Shown here: positions 1-9,123 of the stretch, piece by piece
Layout of the letters: the number at the start of each line of letters is the position of its first letter
How positions within the stretch are numbered: the first letter of the stretch is position 1
Origin: Burkholderiaceae bacterium
Lineage (GTDB): Bacteria; Pseudomonadota; Gammaproteobacteria; Burkholderiales; Burkholderiaceae
Direction: 5' to 3'
Assembly: GCA_947472645.1 (NCBI GenBank)
Contig: CANJBQ010000012.1
Span: 1-64,000, forward strand
Length of the DNA stretch: 64,000 nt
Notes under the pieces: generated by a model
What the model was told of the DNA's origin: nothing
The model's input: only the letters and a program-made list of their open reading frames with translations
Database searches by the model: none
Position numbers and translations under genes: made by a program

Positions 1-436
1 GGGTGGTTGAAATAATAACGCCTGCAACCTCAAAAGTATCAAACTGTAGGTTGATATTTTTTTGCGTTGATCCCGCGAACTTCGCTGTTAAATCACTCAT
101 GATTAACAAAGCTCCTACGGTAATTAATACCGTACCTACAGTGGATTCAAAATGATTTCTTTTACTAAGAGGCTCAAGTAAATATTTAAAAAATAAATAT
201 CCATAGGCAAAAAATAAAGGTGTCATCAGCAACGAAATCAACCAAGGAGAAATACCCCACGTAGCATAAATGGTTGAAGCGAGAACACCTCCAATAGAAA
301 GGAGTGTGCCGTGGGAAAAATTCAATATTTTGACCACGCCATAAATTAATGACAGCCCAAATGCAACAAGTGCATATAAGCCTCCAATTAACACCCCCCC
401 CAACATCACTTGGGCTAAAACTTCAATAGATATCAT
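1..436 (-). CDS. livH: LivH-type ABC permease, 3' part beyond window
   Basis: Inner-membrane permease of a branched-chain-amino-acid-type (HAAT) ABC importer. The reading frame opens with ATG at 436 and stays open to base 1, giving about 145 residues. The N-terminus has the family layout: a hydrophobic first helix ending in GLYALVAFGLSLIYG, then the conserved NFSHG motif, which matches the NMSHG of the complete LivH at 4158-5042. The start lies 4 bp after the stop of the receptor gene at 441-1655, so the two are probably cotranscribed and form a second importer set next to the complete one at 1741-6233. The C-terminal half lies outside the window. The substrate cannot be read from the sequence. 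Confidence 0.85.
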   Translation of the reverse strand, partial: MISIEVLAQVMLGGVLIGGLYALVAFGLSLIYGVVKILNFSHGTLLSIGGVLASTIYATWGISPWLISLLMTPLFFAYGYLFFKYLLEPLSKRNHFESTVGTVLITVGALLIMSDLTAKFAGSTQKNINLQFDTFEVAGVIISTT

Positions 437-440
437 GTTC

Positions 441-1655
441 TTATTGCCAAGATGGTGAAGGCCAAGTTAATTTACCAGTGGCAGCTTCCTTAGGCCAGAC
501 AACAATAACTTGCCCACCTTTTTGCATTTGAACTGTAAAGGCGCCATTGTTCGGAAAACCTCTTTCATCAAACACAATATTCCCTGCTGGTGACTTAAAG
601 GTGCCTTTAAATAGAGCATTTTTAACTAATTCACGATCTATAGCGCCGGCTTTTTCAATCGCCTGAGTCATGGTCAAGTAAGCTCCAATGCGTCCCAAAC
701 TAAACGGATAGTCAAACATACTAACATTTGATTTAGTTAAGACAGCTTCGACAAACTCACTGTAATCACCTTTAACACCCGGATACCACGGCAACTCTCC
801 TGTCATACCCTGAATGTCGTCCCCAACTTGTTTGTAAAGAGCTCCAGATAAAAATGAATGGTGTACATCCATCACTTTAATTTTCATCTTCCGAATTTGC
901 TGCACTAACGAAACAGATGGGCCATCAAATGAGCTAATGTAAATAATATCCGGTTTAGCTGCACGCACTTTAGCTAACAGTGCAGTAAAGTCTTTGGTGT
1001 CCTGTGCAAATAGATCTTCACCGATTACCTTAATACCTTGAGCTTCTGCCTTTTTAGACCAAAAACCAGTGATTCCTTTTGTTACTGGATTGTCATGTGT
1101 AATAAAGTAAATACTTTTTGGTTTGGGCTCAACTGTTGCCAACATATCAAAATAACGTTCTGACCAACGCGGAACTACGGGATAAGGTGTGCCCCAGATA
1201 TACTTTAACCCGCGATCATAAACGGAAGGTGACGCAACGTTTGCCATCACCATTGGAATCTGATGCTTATCAGCTAACGGAGGAACTGGTCCACCCATAG
1301 AAGACCAATCAGGTCCTACGAAAAAATCAACATTATCAACAGTTGCCATTTTTTCGAAAAGTGATACTGCTGTAGCTGGTACACTTTGATCGTCATAGAT
1401 AACAAACTTAATAGGAACTTTCTTATTACAATTTTTTACAAATACTCCACCTGATTTATTTAACTCTTCAGCAAAAACTTCTGTCATTTTTCTCCACTTA
1501 TCTGCCAGCGTTGAAAATGGACCTGTTTCTGAGATGGTCGTACCTAATAAGATGGGATCATTACATGAACCCAGCTTTGCATAGCTATTAAAAGTAAAAC
1601 TAAGACATAAAAAACTCGAAATTACTACAGAAATTAATGTTCGGTAACTTTTCAT
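441..1655 (-). CDS. Branched-chain-type ABC transporter substrate-binding protein
   Basis: Periplasmic receptor of the Peripla_BP_6 (LivK/LivJ) family, 404 residues, a usual length. An N-terminal signal peptide is visible (MKSYRTLISVVISSFL, ending near SYA), followed by the typical opening LLGTTISETGPFS and a type I periplasmic binding fold. A strong ribosome binding site (AAGGGAG) precedes the ATG. It sits between the ATPase gene livF (1741-2454) and the permease at 1-436, so it may serve the second importer or act as an alternative receptor for the first. It is only distantly similar to the receptor at 5061-6233, which suggests a different ligand. Given the neighbouring CoA ligase, an aromatic or cyclic acid is a reasonable guess, but nothing proves it. 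Confidence 0.85.
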   Translation of the reverse strand: MKSYRTLISVVISSFLCLSFTFNSYAKLGSCNDPILLGTTISETGPFSTLADKWRKMTEVFAEELNKSGGVFVKNCNKKVPIKFVIYDDQSVPATAVSLFEKMATVDNVDFFVGPDWSSMGGPVPPLADKHQIPMVMANVASPSVYDRGLKYIWGTPYPVVPRWSERYFDMLATVEPKPKSIYFITHDNPVTKGITGFWSKKAEAQGIKVIGEDLFAQDTKDFTALLAKVRAAKPDIIYISSFDGPSVSLVQQIRKMKIKVMDVHHSFLSGALYKQVGDDIQGMTGELPWYPGVKGDYSEFVEAVLTKSNVSMFDYPFSLGRIGAYLTMTQAIEKAGAIDRELVKNALFKGTFKSPAGNIVFDERGFPNNGAFTVQMQKGGQVIVVWPKEAATGKLTWPSPSWQ

Positions 1656-1740
1656 ATTGCTCCCTTTTATGTTTTTATAAAAAATGTAAATCTAAAATCA
1701 ACTTCTTACTAATGCTTAAAAAAACTATCTTGTATTCCCA

Positions 1741-2454
1741 CTAAACAGCTATATTCTTCATTAATCTAGCAACATCTTCTTGCTGATTTGATCTTCCCTG
1801 GTCAACAACTCGACCTCGCTCAATCGCATAATGTCGATCACACAAATGTAAGGCCTTATGCACATTTTGCTCAATCAATAAAATAGATACACCTTGCTCG
1901 CGAAGTTTTTTTAACAAGGTAAAAATTTCATTCACAATCATTGGCGCAAGCCCTTCAGTTGGTTCATCAATTAAAATTAATCGTGGTGAACCCACCAAGG
2001 CTCTACCAATAGCCAACATTTGCTGCTCACCACCAGATAAAGTATTACCTAGCTGATTTTTACGCTCTAATAATCGAGGGAACTGCTCATATAATTCTGT
2101 AATTTTATGTTTATGCTTTGAGCGAACATTCGACGGCAGTTGCATTAAGCCCATTTTTAAATTATCTTCAACCGTCAATCCTGAAAAAATTCTCCGATCC
2201 TCAGGTACTAAAGCAATACCTAATCTAGCAATTTTTTCACTTGGCCACCCAGCGATATTCTGTCCCTGAAAAGTGATCTCGCCTTGACGAGGAGGTAACC
2301 AACCAGCAATAGTTTTAATAATGCTAGTTTTTCCAACTCCATTACGTCCAAATAAACCAACAACCTCACCTTCGGCAATTTCTAAGTCGACACCCTGTAA
2401 TATATGGGATAGACCAATATATGTATGTATGTCTTTAATTTGTAGGAGACTCAT
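1741..2454 (-). CDS. livF: ABC transporter ATP-binding protein, LivF type
   Basis: Cytoplasmic ATPase of the branched-chain-type importer, 237 residues as expected for LivF. Walker A GRNGVGKT lies at about residues 36-43, the ABC signature LSGGEQQ at about 139-145 and Walker B LILIDEP at about 159-165. The long interior segment with ALVPEDRRIF is characteristic of LivF. The start overlaps the stop of livG by 4 bp, so translation is probably coupled. With livG, livM, livH and the receptor at 5061-6233 it makes a complete importer. LivF names the family; the transported compound is probably not leucine in this context. Confidence 0.92.
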   Translation of the reverse strand: MSLLQIKDIHTYIGLSHILQGVDLEIAEGEVVGLFGRNGVGKTSIIKTIAGWLPPRQGEITFQGQNIAGWPSEKIARLGIALVPEDRRIFSGLTVEDNLKMGLMQLPSNVRSKHKHKITELYEQFPRLLERKNQLGNTLSGGEQQMLAIGRALVGSPRLILIDEPTEGLAPMIVNEIFTLLKKLREQGVSILLIEQNVHKALHLCDRHYAIERGRVVDQGRSNQQEDVARLMKNIAV

Positions 2455-3197
2455 ACGGCATCTCCAAAATAGGCGGTTTGAACGATTGGATTACTTCTTA
2501 CCTTTTGTGGACTTCCTTGCGCAATTTTTTCTCCTTGAGCCATCACTACAACTTGCTTGGATAAGTCCATAACAAGCTCAACATCATGCTCTATCAACAA
2601 AATCGTGACACTTTTACCTAAGTCGGCAATTAATTGAGAAGTCTCATGCGTATCACCTTGAGACATACCTTGAGTAGGCTCATCAAGCAATAAGATTTTA
2701 GGACGCAAAGCCATGGTGACGGCAATTTCAAGACGACGCTGCTCTCCATGAGAAAGGGCCCCCGCCTGCTCGTCCTTCTTTGAGTCTAATTGAAACACCT
2801 CTAAGAGTTCTTGTGCTCGATGAAGCGCTAATTGACTTTTATGAGTTACGCTAAACAATTTTGACCAGGATTCTAATTTTTGAGAGGCTAACAGTAAGTT
2901 TTGCTCTACAGTTAAATCGAAAAATAAATTCGTAATTTGAAAAGACCGTGCCATCCCTCGACTTAAACGCTCAACAGGTTCTAATAAAGTGACATCGTCG
3001 CCACCCATCAATAATTGACCTTCATCCGGCATGTATAAGCCACTCAACAAATTAAATAATGTTGTTTTACCTGCGCCATTAGGGCCAATAATCGAGGTAA
3101 CTCCTAAAGGCTCCACATCGAAAGAAACTCCTCCTACAGCACGTAAGCCACCGAAATATTTAGTTAAATTTTTAGCTTGAAGGATTGGCATGATCAC
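2451..3197 (-). CDS. livG: ABC transporter ATP-binding protein, LivG type
   Basis: Second ATPase of the importer, 248 residues. Walker A GPNGAGKTT is at about residues 38-46, the signature is LSHGEQRR, and Walker B reads ILLLDEPTQGMS. The LivG-type opening TKYFGGLRAV and the C-terminal YFGDAV are also present. Two in-frame ATG codons (3197 and 3191) are possible starts. The gene overlaps livM by 4 bp upstream and livF by 4 bp downstream, so the whole block is one translationally coupled operon. It is expected to form a heterodimer with LivF on the cytoplasmic face of LivHM. Confidence 0.92.
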   Translation of the reverse strand: MIMPILQAKNLTKYFGGLRAVGGVSFDVEPLGVTSIIGPNGAGKTTLFNLLSGLYMPDEGQLLMGGDDVTLLEPVERLSRGMARSFQITNLFFDLTVEQNLLLASQKLESWSKLFSVTHKSQLALHRAQELLEVFQLDSKKDEQAGALSHGEQRRLEIAVTMALRPKILLLDEPTQGMSQGDTHETSQLIADLGKSVTILLIEHDVELVMDLSKQVVVMAQGEKIAQGSPQKVRSNPIVQTAYFGDAV

Positions 3198-4165
3198 TGC
3201 GCATCCTTCATTTTTAGCTTAGCGCTTAGCATACCGACAATACCTTTTGGCGCAAATATCACAATGACAACAAACATAAGGCCGATCACAATATGATGAT
3301 GCAGAGTCAACGTGCCAATAACGGATTTCAATATCATGAGTAAGCTACTACCAAAAAGCGCTCCGATCAATGTGCCTACTCCACCTAACACTACAGTAAT
3401 TACAGCATTTCCTGAAACACTAAAGTACATTAGCTCAGGAGAGACAAAACCACGCAACATCGGATACAAAGCACCAGAGACTGCTGCTACTATCGCCGCC
3501 AGCACAAATGCAATACGTTTGGGTGCTTGCGTGTTATAGCCTAAATAAGGTAAGCGAGATTCATTAGAACGAACACCATTCCAGATCCTGCCTAATGGGG
3601 TATACAGAAAATATTTAAGTGTGAAATAAATAGTTGCCATGAATATAAAAGTAATGACAAAAAAAGTAATCGCATCACCAAGATTCAATGTAATAAAGGG
3701 AAAGGGGATTTGTATAATCGGTACGCCCACCATACCATCGGAGGCCCCCAATGATCGTGTGTTATAGACTGATTTCGCAAAAACTTGTGCAAGACCAAAA
3801 CTAATCAATGCAAAATATACACCTTTTGAGCGCAAGGCTATATAACTGGTTATCCACCCAAGAAATGCAGAAGTTATTGCTACAACAAAAATGCACAGCC
3901 AAAATGAGGGTATCCAGTCTCGCAATATGAGGGCGGATACATATGCTCCAAAACCAAAATAGAGTGCCTGACCAAGCGATAACAACCCTACAATACCGAG
4001 TAATAAGTCAACCGATAAAGCTAGGCCACCAAAGATTAAAGCTTCGGTTGCTAACCTGAGAAAAAATGTATCACCAGTTAGCTTTCCAATCACCACCAAA
4101 ATAATAGCTGCCGTGAGCATCAACCACTCCATGATACGGACTGCCTTTTGTTGATACTTATCCAT
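3194..4165 (-). CDS. livM: ABC transporter permease, LivM type
   Basis: Inner-membrane permease of the branched-chain-type importer, 323 residues with roughly nine or ten hydrophobic segments. The conserved LSLGQALYFGFGAY motif near residue 60-75 and the GGVGTLIGALFGS loop, which contacts the ATPase, identify LivM. The start overlaps the end of livH by 8 bp. The charged C-terminal tail (SAKLKMKD) is typical. It pairs with LivH (4158-5042) to form the channel. Confidence 0.9.
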   Translation of the reverse strand: MDKYQQKAVRIMEWLMLTAAIILVVIGKLTGDTFFLRLATEALIFGGLALSVDLLLGIVGLLSLGQALYFGFGAYVSALILRDWIPSFWLCIFVVAITSAFLGWITSYIALRSKGVYFALISFGLAQVFAKSVYNTRSLGASDGMVGVPIIQIPFPFITLNLGDAITFFVITFIFMATIYFTLKYFLYTPLGRIWNGVRSNESRLPYLGYNTQAPKRIAFVLAAIVAAVSGALYPMLRGFVSPELMYFSVSGNAVITVVLGGVGTLIGALFGSSLLMILKSVIGTLTLHHHIVIGLMFVVIVIFAPKGIVGMLSAKLKMKDAQ

Positions 4166-5042
4166 TTTTCATGCCCGCATATAAACCGCTAGGCTTAAAC
4201 ATGAGTACTAGTACCATGACAGAAAATACAATGGGGTCTGACCATACTGGCGAAATGTATAAAGAGGATAAGGACTGCAGTTGTGTTAATAGCAATCCAG
4301 CAATCACTGCGCCTTTAATGCTGCCTAATCCACCAACAATCACAACAGCAAAGGCTAACAAAATAAAATCTTTACCCATCGTTGGAAAAACAGAATAAAT
4401 TGGCGCCAATAACACTCCTGCCAAAGCTGCAAGAGCCACTCCAAAGGCAAAGGTTAATGCATAGACAGTATTGACCGGAATGCCTAGGGATGCGCTCATA
4501 TCGCGATCTAATGTCGCAGCTCGTACGATAGATCCAATGGATGTTTTATAAATTAATAACCAAACTGACAAAATTAATAAGGCTCCAAAAACCATCAGAA
4601 ATATTCGGTAATTCGGAAACATCACGCCTAAAACATCACTTGCACCAGTAATAGGAGTAGCGGGTTTAGCTGTATTCGCACCCCAGATAACTTTATATAA
4701 ATCCTCTAATATTGTTGCAACACCAAAAGTTAAGAGCAAAGTTAATATATGTCGATCTTTATGATGAAAAACCTTTTTAATCAGCAGTTCTTGCATCGCA
4801 ATACCAAACGGCACTAATAGCAAAGGAACAATCATCAACGTCCACCAAAAAGAAATGCCAAGGCTCATTAGAGATACACTAAGAAATGCACCTGCTGCGT
4901 AAAACTCACCATGCGACATATTAATGACATCGAGTAAGCCAAAGATAATGGTTAAACCCAATGCCATTAATATCACAGCAACCCCAATGGATAATCCATT
5001 GATGATTTGCGGTGCAAATATAAACTGCAAACTTTCTAACAT
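4158..5042 (-). CDS. livH: ABC transporter permease, LivH type
   Basis: Inner-membrane permease, 294 residues with about eight membrane segments. Diagnostic motifs are LGLTIIFGLLDVINMSHGEF near the N-terminus and GGLGSIKGAVIAG near residue 240. It starts 18 bp after the receptor gene ends and overlaps livM, so the order receptor-livH-livM-livG-livF is one operon downstream of the CoA ligase and hydratase genes. The arrangement suggests the importer brings in the compound those enzymes process. Confidence 0.9.
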   Translation of the reverse strand: MLESLQFIFAPQIINGLSIGVAVILMALGLTIIFGLLDVINMSHGEFYAAGAFLSVSLMSLGISFWWTLMIVPLLLVPFGIAMQELLIKKVFHHKDRHILTLLLTFGVATILEDLYKVIWGANTAKPATPITGASDVLGVMFPNYRIFLMVFGALLILSVWLLIYKTSIGSIVRAATLDRDMSASLGIPVNTVYALTFAFGVALAALAGVLLAPIYSVFPTMGKDFILLAFAVVIVGGLGSIKGAVIAGLLLTQLQSLSSLYISPVWSDPIVFSVMVLVLMFKPSGLYAGMKNG

Positions 5043-5060
5043 GCACAGCCTTTAATTAAA

Positions 5061-6233
5061 TTAGAAACGAGTACATGTGTCTGGACCAATCGCTTGCTCA
5101 GCAGGTACACGACTAATGACAATAAACTCACTTTTTTCAACCTTAACAGCATACATTTCTTGCATCGCCTGATGATCAGCGCCACGCATTTTTTTCATGC
5201 CTTGTGGTGTTGCCCATTCAAGATCTCTCATTGCTACACGCACTTTGTCAGTTTCAGTTGATTTTGCTTTCTCGACAGCCGCTTTATAAAAATAAATCAG
5301 GCCATATGAATCTGTGCCATATAAATCGGGTTGTGTTTTAAACTCACTTTGAAAGGCTGCAACAAACTTTTTATTAGCCGGAGTTTCAGCTTTGATGGAA
5401 TAACCTACCCCAGTCACATAACCTTCAGCCGCAGTTCCAATCGCGGTCATATTTTGCGATGTCACTGTCCCCGCAGCGCCGACCAAAGTAACTCCTTTAT
5501 TGACCCCATATTCACTCATTTGCGTTAACAAACGTACTGTGTCATTACCCGCAACAGAGGTATAAATTACGTTTGGTTTTGCTGCGCGAACTTGCCCGAA
5601 ATATGGTGAATAATCTTTATTATCCAATGGCGCAAAAATTTCACCTACAGATTTTGCACCCTTTTCTTCAGCTGCTTTTTTAAACGCAGCAACTGTTGAT
5701 CTCCCCATTTCATAGTCAGGTCCAATAAAAAACACACTTGCATTCGGTTTTTCTTTCGCAAGCCATGCTGCAAGTGCTGCTGATTGCATACCAGCACGTG
5801 CATTAACTCGAAATACGTTTGGAGAACACTTATCCCCTGTAATTGAATCCGCAAAAGAAACTGTTGTTGCAATCAATTTATTATTTCGTTCAGCTAATTG
5901 TCCAACAGCTAACGTAGATCCAGAATTAACTGTACCAGTTAAAAAGTCGACGTTTGAAACCTGAAATAACTTTTCTGCTTTTTGAGTAGCGACCGCAGGA
6001 TTGGCTTCTTCATCTTCAAAAATTAACTCGACTTTTCTTCCCATAATTCCGCCTGCAGCATTGACTTCTTTAGTAGCCAACTCCAAGCCCATTTTGACTT
6101 GTTGTCCAATTGGTGTATAGGTGCCGGATAAAGGTGTTACAACACCTATTTTAATAGGTCCATCTGCCGCCAATGCTAAGGATGTTCCCAATACGACTGA
6201 ACTCATGGCTATTACAATTTTTTTGATTTGCAT
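5061..6233 (-). CDS. Branched-chain-type ABC transporter substrate-binding protein
   Basis: Periplasmic receptor (Peripla_BP_6), 390 residues, with a signal peptide of about 22 residues (MQIKKIVIAMSSVVLGTS, cleaved after a run ending ALA). The mature part begins with the family's GPIKIGVVTPLSGTYTPIGQ and ends with a Cys-containing tail (GPDTCTRF); the other Cys, in DKCSPNVF, could form the usual disulfide. An AGGAGACAG ribosome binding site precedes the ATG. It lies between the enoyl-CoA hydratase gene and livH and is the natural receptor for the complete livHMGF set. Receptors of this subgroup often bind aromatic acids in Burkholderiales and Rhodopseudomonas; that assignment is an inference. 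Confidence 0.88.
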   Translation of the reverse strand: MQIKKIVIAMSSVVLGTSLALAADGPIKIGVVTPLSGTYTPIGQQVKMGLELATKEVNAAGGIMGRKVELIFEDEEANPAVATQKAEKLFQVSNVDFLTGTVNSGSTLAVGQLAERNNKLIATTVSFADSITGDKCSPNVFRVNARAGMQSAALAAWLAKEKPNASVFFIGPDYEMGRSTVAAFKKAAEEKGAKSVGEIFAPLDNKDYSPYFGQVRAAKPNVIYTSVAGNDTVRLLTQMSEYGVNKGVTLVGAAGTVTSQNMTAIGTAAEGYVTGVGYSIKAETPANKKFVAAFQSEFKTQPDLYGTDSYGLIYFYKAAVEKAKSTETDKVRVAMRDLEWATPQGMKKMRGADHQAMQEMYAVKVEKSEFIVISRVPAEQAIGPDTCTRF

Positions 6234-6253
6234 TTCTGTCTCCTTTAGTTAAA

Positions 6254-7060
6254 TTATTTCCCAGTGAAGTTGGGTGTGCGCTTACTATGAAAAGCTGTAA
6301 CTCCTTCTTTAAAATCTTCCGTCGTTCGTAACCGACTATACGAATGACCTTCTAATTCAATTGCCGTACTTAATAATGCATCATCTGTATCATTCAACAA
6401 TTTTTTGGCAGTTCTTTGAGCTATTGGCGAGAAAGCCAATAGTTCTGCCGCTAAAGAGTCAACTGAGGCAGATAACTCTGAATCATCAACAACCATCGTT
6501 GCGACTCCCCATTCATAAGCCTGCTGACCCGAAATACGCCTTGAGCGCATGACAATATCTTTGGTCCTAGTAATACCAACCATTTTTTGTAATCTAGCAG
6601 ACCCGCCTGAGCCAGGGATTTGCCCAAGTTTTTGTTCAGGTAGCGCGTATAAGGTAGATTGAGTGGCGATACGGAAATCACACGCTAATGAGATTTCAAA
6701 ACCAACACCAAAACAATATCCTTGATTAGCAGCAATCACTGGTTTAGTACACCTCGCCGGTGCTGCAATATTCCAAGCTAATTTAGATACATGTTCAGGG
6801 CTAGCTTCTAAAAATCCCTTAATATCTCCGCCACTTGAAAAATGCTCACCTTCTGAACGAAGGACAATAATACGTACACGTTCATCAGCGTCTAAAGCCT
6901 CAAAACAAGCTCTTAACTGATCACGTTGCGGCATCATAATTACATTAAATGGCGGACGCTTAAGAACAATGTCAGCACGCTTTTTCTCTTCATTGATTTC
7001 CACATAAAAACCATCAAGGTCTTTTAAAATATTGGCAAAGGGATGACTTATCAGACTCAT
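6254..7060 (-). CDS. Enoyl-CoA hydratase/isomerase family protein
   Basis: Crotonase-fold enzyme, 268 residues. The oxyanion-hole segment HFSSGGD is at residues 73-79 and the second oxyanion loop is around QGYCFGVG. The two catalytic glutamates expected in hydratases, spaced 20 residues apart, are present at E122 and E142 (LPEQKLGQIPGSGG). It should hydrate or isomerise an unsaturated acyl-CoA in the cytoplasm. It sits 13 bp after the acyl-CoA ligase gene and 20 bp before the receptor gene. With the molybdenum hydroxylase upstream it suggests breakdown of a cyclic or aromatic acyl-CoA. A dienoyl-CoA hydratase role is possible, but the exact substrate cannot be read. Confidence 0.88.
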   Translation of the reverse strand: MSLISHPFANILKDLDGFYVEINEEKKRADIVLKRPPFNVIMMPQRDQLRACFEALDADERVRIIVLRSEGEHFSSGGDIKGFLEASPEHVSKLAWNIAAPARCTKPVIAANQGYCFGVGFEISLACDFRIATQSTLYALPEQKLGQIPGSGGSARLQKMVGITRTKDIVMRSRRISGQQAYEWGVATMVVDDSELSASVDSLAAELLAFSPIAQRTAKKLLNDTDDALLSTAIELEGHSYSRLRTTEDFKEGVTAFHSKRTPNFTGK

Positions 7061-7073
7061 TTTTTTCCTATCG

Positions 7074-8621
7074 TTAACTTAATTCGTATTCACCAGCAAT
7101 TAATTTTCTTCTTAAAATTTTACCTACCGGAGATTTTGGTATTTCTTTAACAAATACATATTCTCTTGGACGCTTAAAGTTGAGTAATTCAGATTTTTTA
7201 CAATAATGATCTAACTCTTCTGCTAAAACATCTTGTTTCAGATGAATAAAGGCAACCACCTTTTGTCCAAGACGATCATCTTTCATGCCGGCGACAGCTA
7301 CTTCATCTACCGCAGGATGTAAGGACAAAAGAGATTCAATTTCTACTGGGGAAATATTCTCGCCCCCCGATATGATCATATCGTCTACGCGACCAGTTAC
7401 AAAAAGTTCGCCCTCTTGATCAAAATACCCAGTATCACCTGTAAAGTACCACTCACCACGTAATGATTTTTCGTTGGCGTCAGGCCTTTCCCAATATCCC
7501 GAAAAAGCTTCTTCACTTTGTAAGTCACAAATGATTTGCCCCTCTACCTCAGGCGGGAGAAGATCCTCACCAGTCATCTTTCGGTTTCCGTCATCCAATG
7601 CAACGACTCTGATACGCTCATTAAGTCCAGCCCTGCCTGCACTTCCCGGTTTTTCTACGGCCCATTGATTAATGGTGAAGGTGTATATTTCGCTAGAACC
7701 ATAATGATTAACAAATAACTCTGGCTGAAAAAGTTGATTGAGCTCTAGCAACAAGGCATCATGCATAGGAGCTCCAGCAAAACCAAGTTTAGTGGTCGTC
7801 TTTACTTTATCGCGGCTAAAATTACTTGCATTAATCAGGTCATGATACAAAGTTGGCACTAAATATAAATGAGAAACTTTTTCTTGAGCAATTAAGTCCA
7901 CCGCAGTAGGTGCATGCCATTTAGGTAAGGCAATATAGGCGCCATTACCTAAACATAACGCCAATAAAGTTCTAACACCCATCGTATGATACAAAGGCAT
8001 TACCCCTAAGGTTACTTCATAACTTCGGTACTGGTTCTGTGCAATATGAGCAATTCCCGCAGCACGTTCAGCAGCTTGCGTTCTAGGTACGCCTTTAGGC
8101 TTTCCAGTTGTCCCGGAGGTATACAACATCACCGAACAATCCGTTGCACTTGCATAAGAAATTGGCATTTGACGTTGCGCGACGCAATTTGAAAAAAGTG
8201 CCGAGTTGATCACAATACTCTCACCTGATCCACAAAATACTGAAGGAAATTCTTGATCTTTTAGTACCACAGCTAATTCAGCACTACTGGCAGATTCATA
8301 AAAAACGAGTTTGGATTGTGAGTTATTTAAATAAAAATCAATTTCATCTGCTTTAGCACGCCAATTAATCGGAACAATCGTAATACCAGCCATCTGGCAG
8401 GCCCAATGCAAAGTTGCCGCCTCAAATCGATTTTGTAAAATACTTAAAACACGATCTCCTTTTTTTAATCCTTGTTGCAAGAGATACTGCTCTAAGGCGC
8501 CTACAAGTAACGCCCACTCTTCATATGTATATCGAAGCTGGCCATCAACAATCGCCAAATGTCGAGGGCATCTTTCAACAGCTTGTAAAAAAGTTCTTCC
8601 TAGATCTAACAATTTAGGCAC
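7074..8621 (-). CDS. AMP-dependent acyl-CoA ligase, benzoate/chlorobenzoate-CoA ligase-like
   Basis: Adenylate-forming enzyme of the ANL superfamily, 515 residues, which activates a carboxylate with ATP and joins it to CoA. The phosphate loop YTSGTTGKPKG lies at residues 167-177, the A5 motif is YGSSEIYTF, and the hinge region contains YFTGDTGYFDQEGELF and GRVDDMIISGGENISPVEIE. The adenylation lysine is in PVGKILRRKL at about residue 501. Size and motifs resemble 4-chlorobenzoate-type ligases rather than long-chain fatty acid ligases. The start codon is GTG at 8621, overlapping the end of the iron-sulfur subunit gene by 8 bp. It is predicted to activate the acid imported by the adjacent ABC system. 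Confidence 0.85.
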   Translation of the reverse strand: MPKLLDLGRTFLQAVERCPRHLAIVDGQLRYTYEEWALLVGALEQYLLQQGLKKGDRVLSILQNRFEAATLHWACQMAGITIVPINWRAKADEIDFYLNNSQSKLVFYESASSAELAVVLKDQEFPSVFCGSGESIVINSALFSNCVAQRQMPISYASATDCSVMLYTSGTTGKPKGVPRTQAAERAAGIAHIAQNQYRSYEVTLGVMPLYHTMGVRTLLALCLGNGAYIALPKWHAPTAVDLIAQEKVSHLYLVPTLYHDLINASNFSRDKVKTTTKLGFAGAPMHDALLLELNQLFQPELFVNHYGSSEIYTFTINQWAVEKPGSAGRAGLNERIRVVALDDGNRKMTGEDLLPPEVEGQIICDLQSEEAFSGYWERPDANEKSLRGEWYFTGDTGYFDQEGELFVTGRVDDMIISGGENISPVEIESLLSLHPAVDEVAVAGMKDDRLGQKVVAFIHLKQDVLAEELDHYCKKSELLNFKRPREYVFVKEIPKSPVGKILRRKLIAGEYELS

Positions 8622-9114
8622 CTACCTTGCGTCGATGATTAGCAACATCTAATATAGCCTCAACAATTCCTTTATAACCTGTGCACCGACAGATATTTCC
8701 AGAAATTGCTTCACGCACCTGCGCTTCTGTTGGGCTTGGGGTATCGATTAAAAACTTAGCGCTTGTCATTAAAAATCCTGGGGTACAAAAACCGCATTGC
8801 AGGGCATGATGTTTTCTAAAGGCTGCTTGTAAATCACTAAGCTCCTTATCAGAAGACAACCCTTCCACCGTTTGAATATCTTTGCCATTAGCTTGATAAG
8901 CGAACATAAGGCATGACCTCACAGGCTCACCACTAACGTGAATCGTACAAGCTCCACATACTCCATGCTCACAACCATAATGGGTGCCAGTAAGTCCTAG
9001 TTCATGGCGTAAAAAATCACCCAAGGTAGTTCTATATTCGCAATCAGCGACACGTTGAACGCCATTCACAGTAATGGCTACAGTTATTTTTTGACTTAAG
9101 GGTAATTGTGACAT
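8614..9114 (-). CDS. Molybdenum hydroxylase small subunit, two [2Fe-2S] clusters (CoxS-like)
   Basis: Iron-sulfur subunit of a xanthine dehydrogenase-family enzyme, 166 residues. The N-terminal plant-ferredoxin domain has GCEHGVCGACTIHV and a distal Cys in VRSCL. The C-terminal helical domain has CGFCTPGFLM and ICRCTGY, the second [2Fe-2S] site. It carries electrons from the molybdenum site to the FAD subunit. The gene follows the FAD subunit gene by 9 bp and overlaps the CoA ligase gene. All eight cluster cysteines are present, so the enzyme should be functional. There is no signal peptide, so it acts in the cytoplasm. Confidence 0.93.
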   Translation of the reverse strand: MSQLPLSQKITVAITVNGVQRVADCEYRTTLGDFLRHELGLTGTHYGCEHGVCGACTIHVSGEPVRSCLMFAYQANGKDIQTVEGLSSDKELSDLQAAFRKHHALQCGFCTPGFLMTSAKFLIDTPSPTEAQVREAISGNICRCTGYKGIVEAILDVANHRRKVGA

Positions 9115-9123
9115 ATTTTCTAT

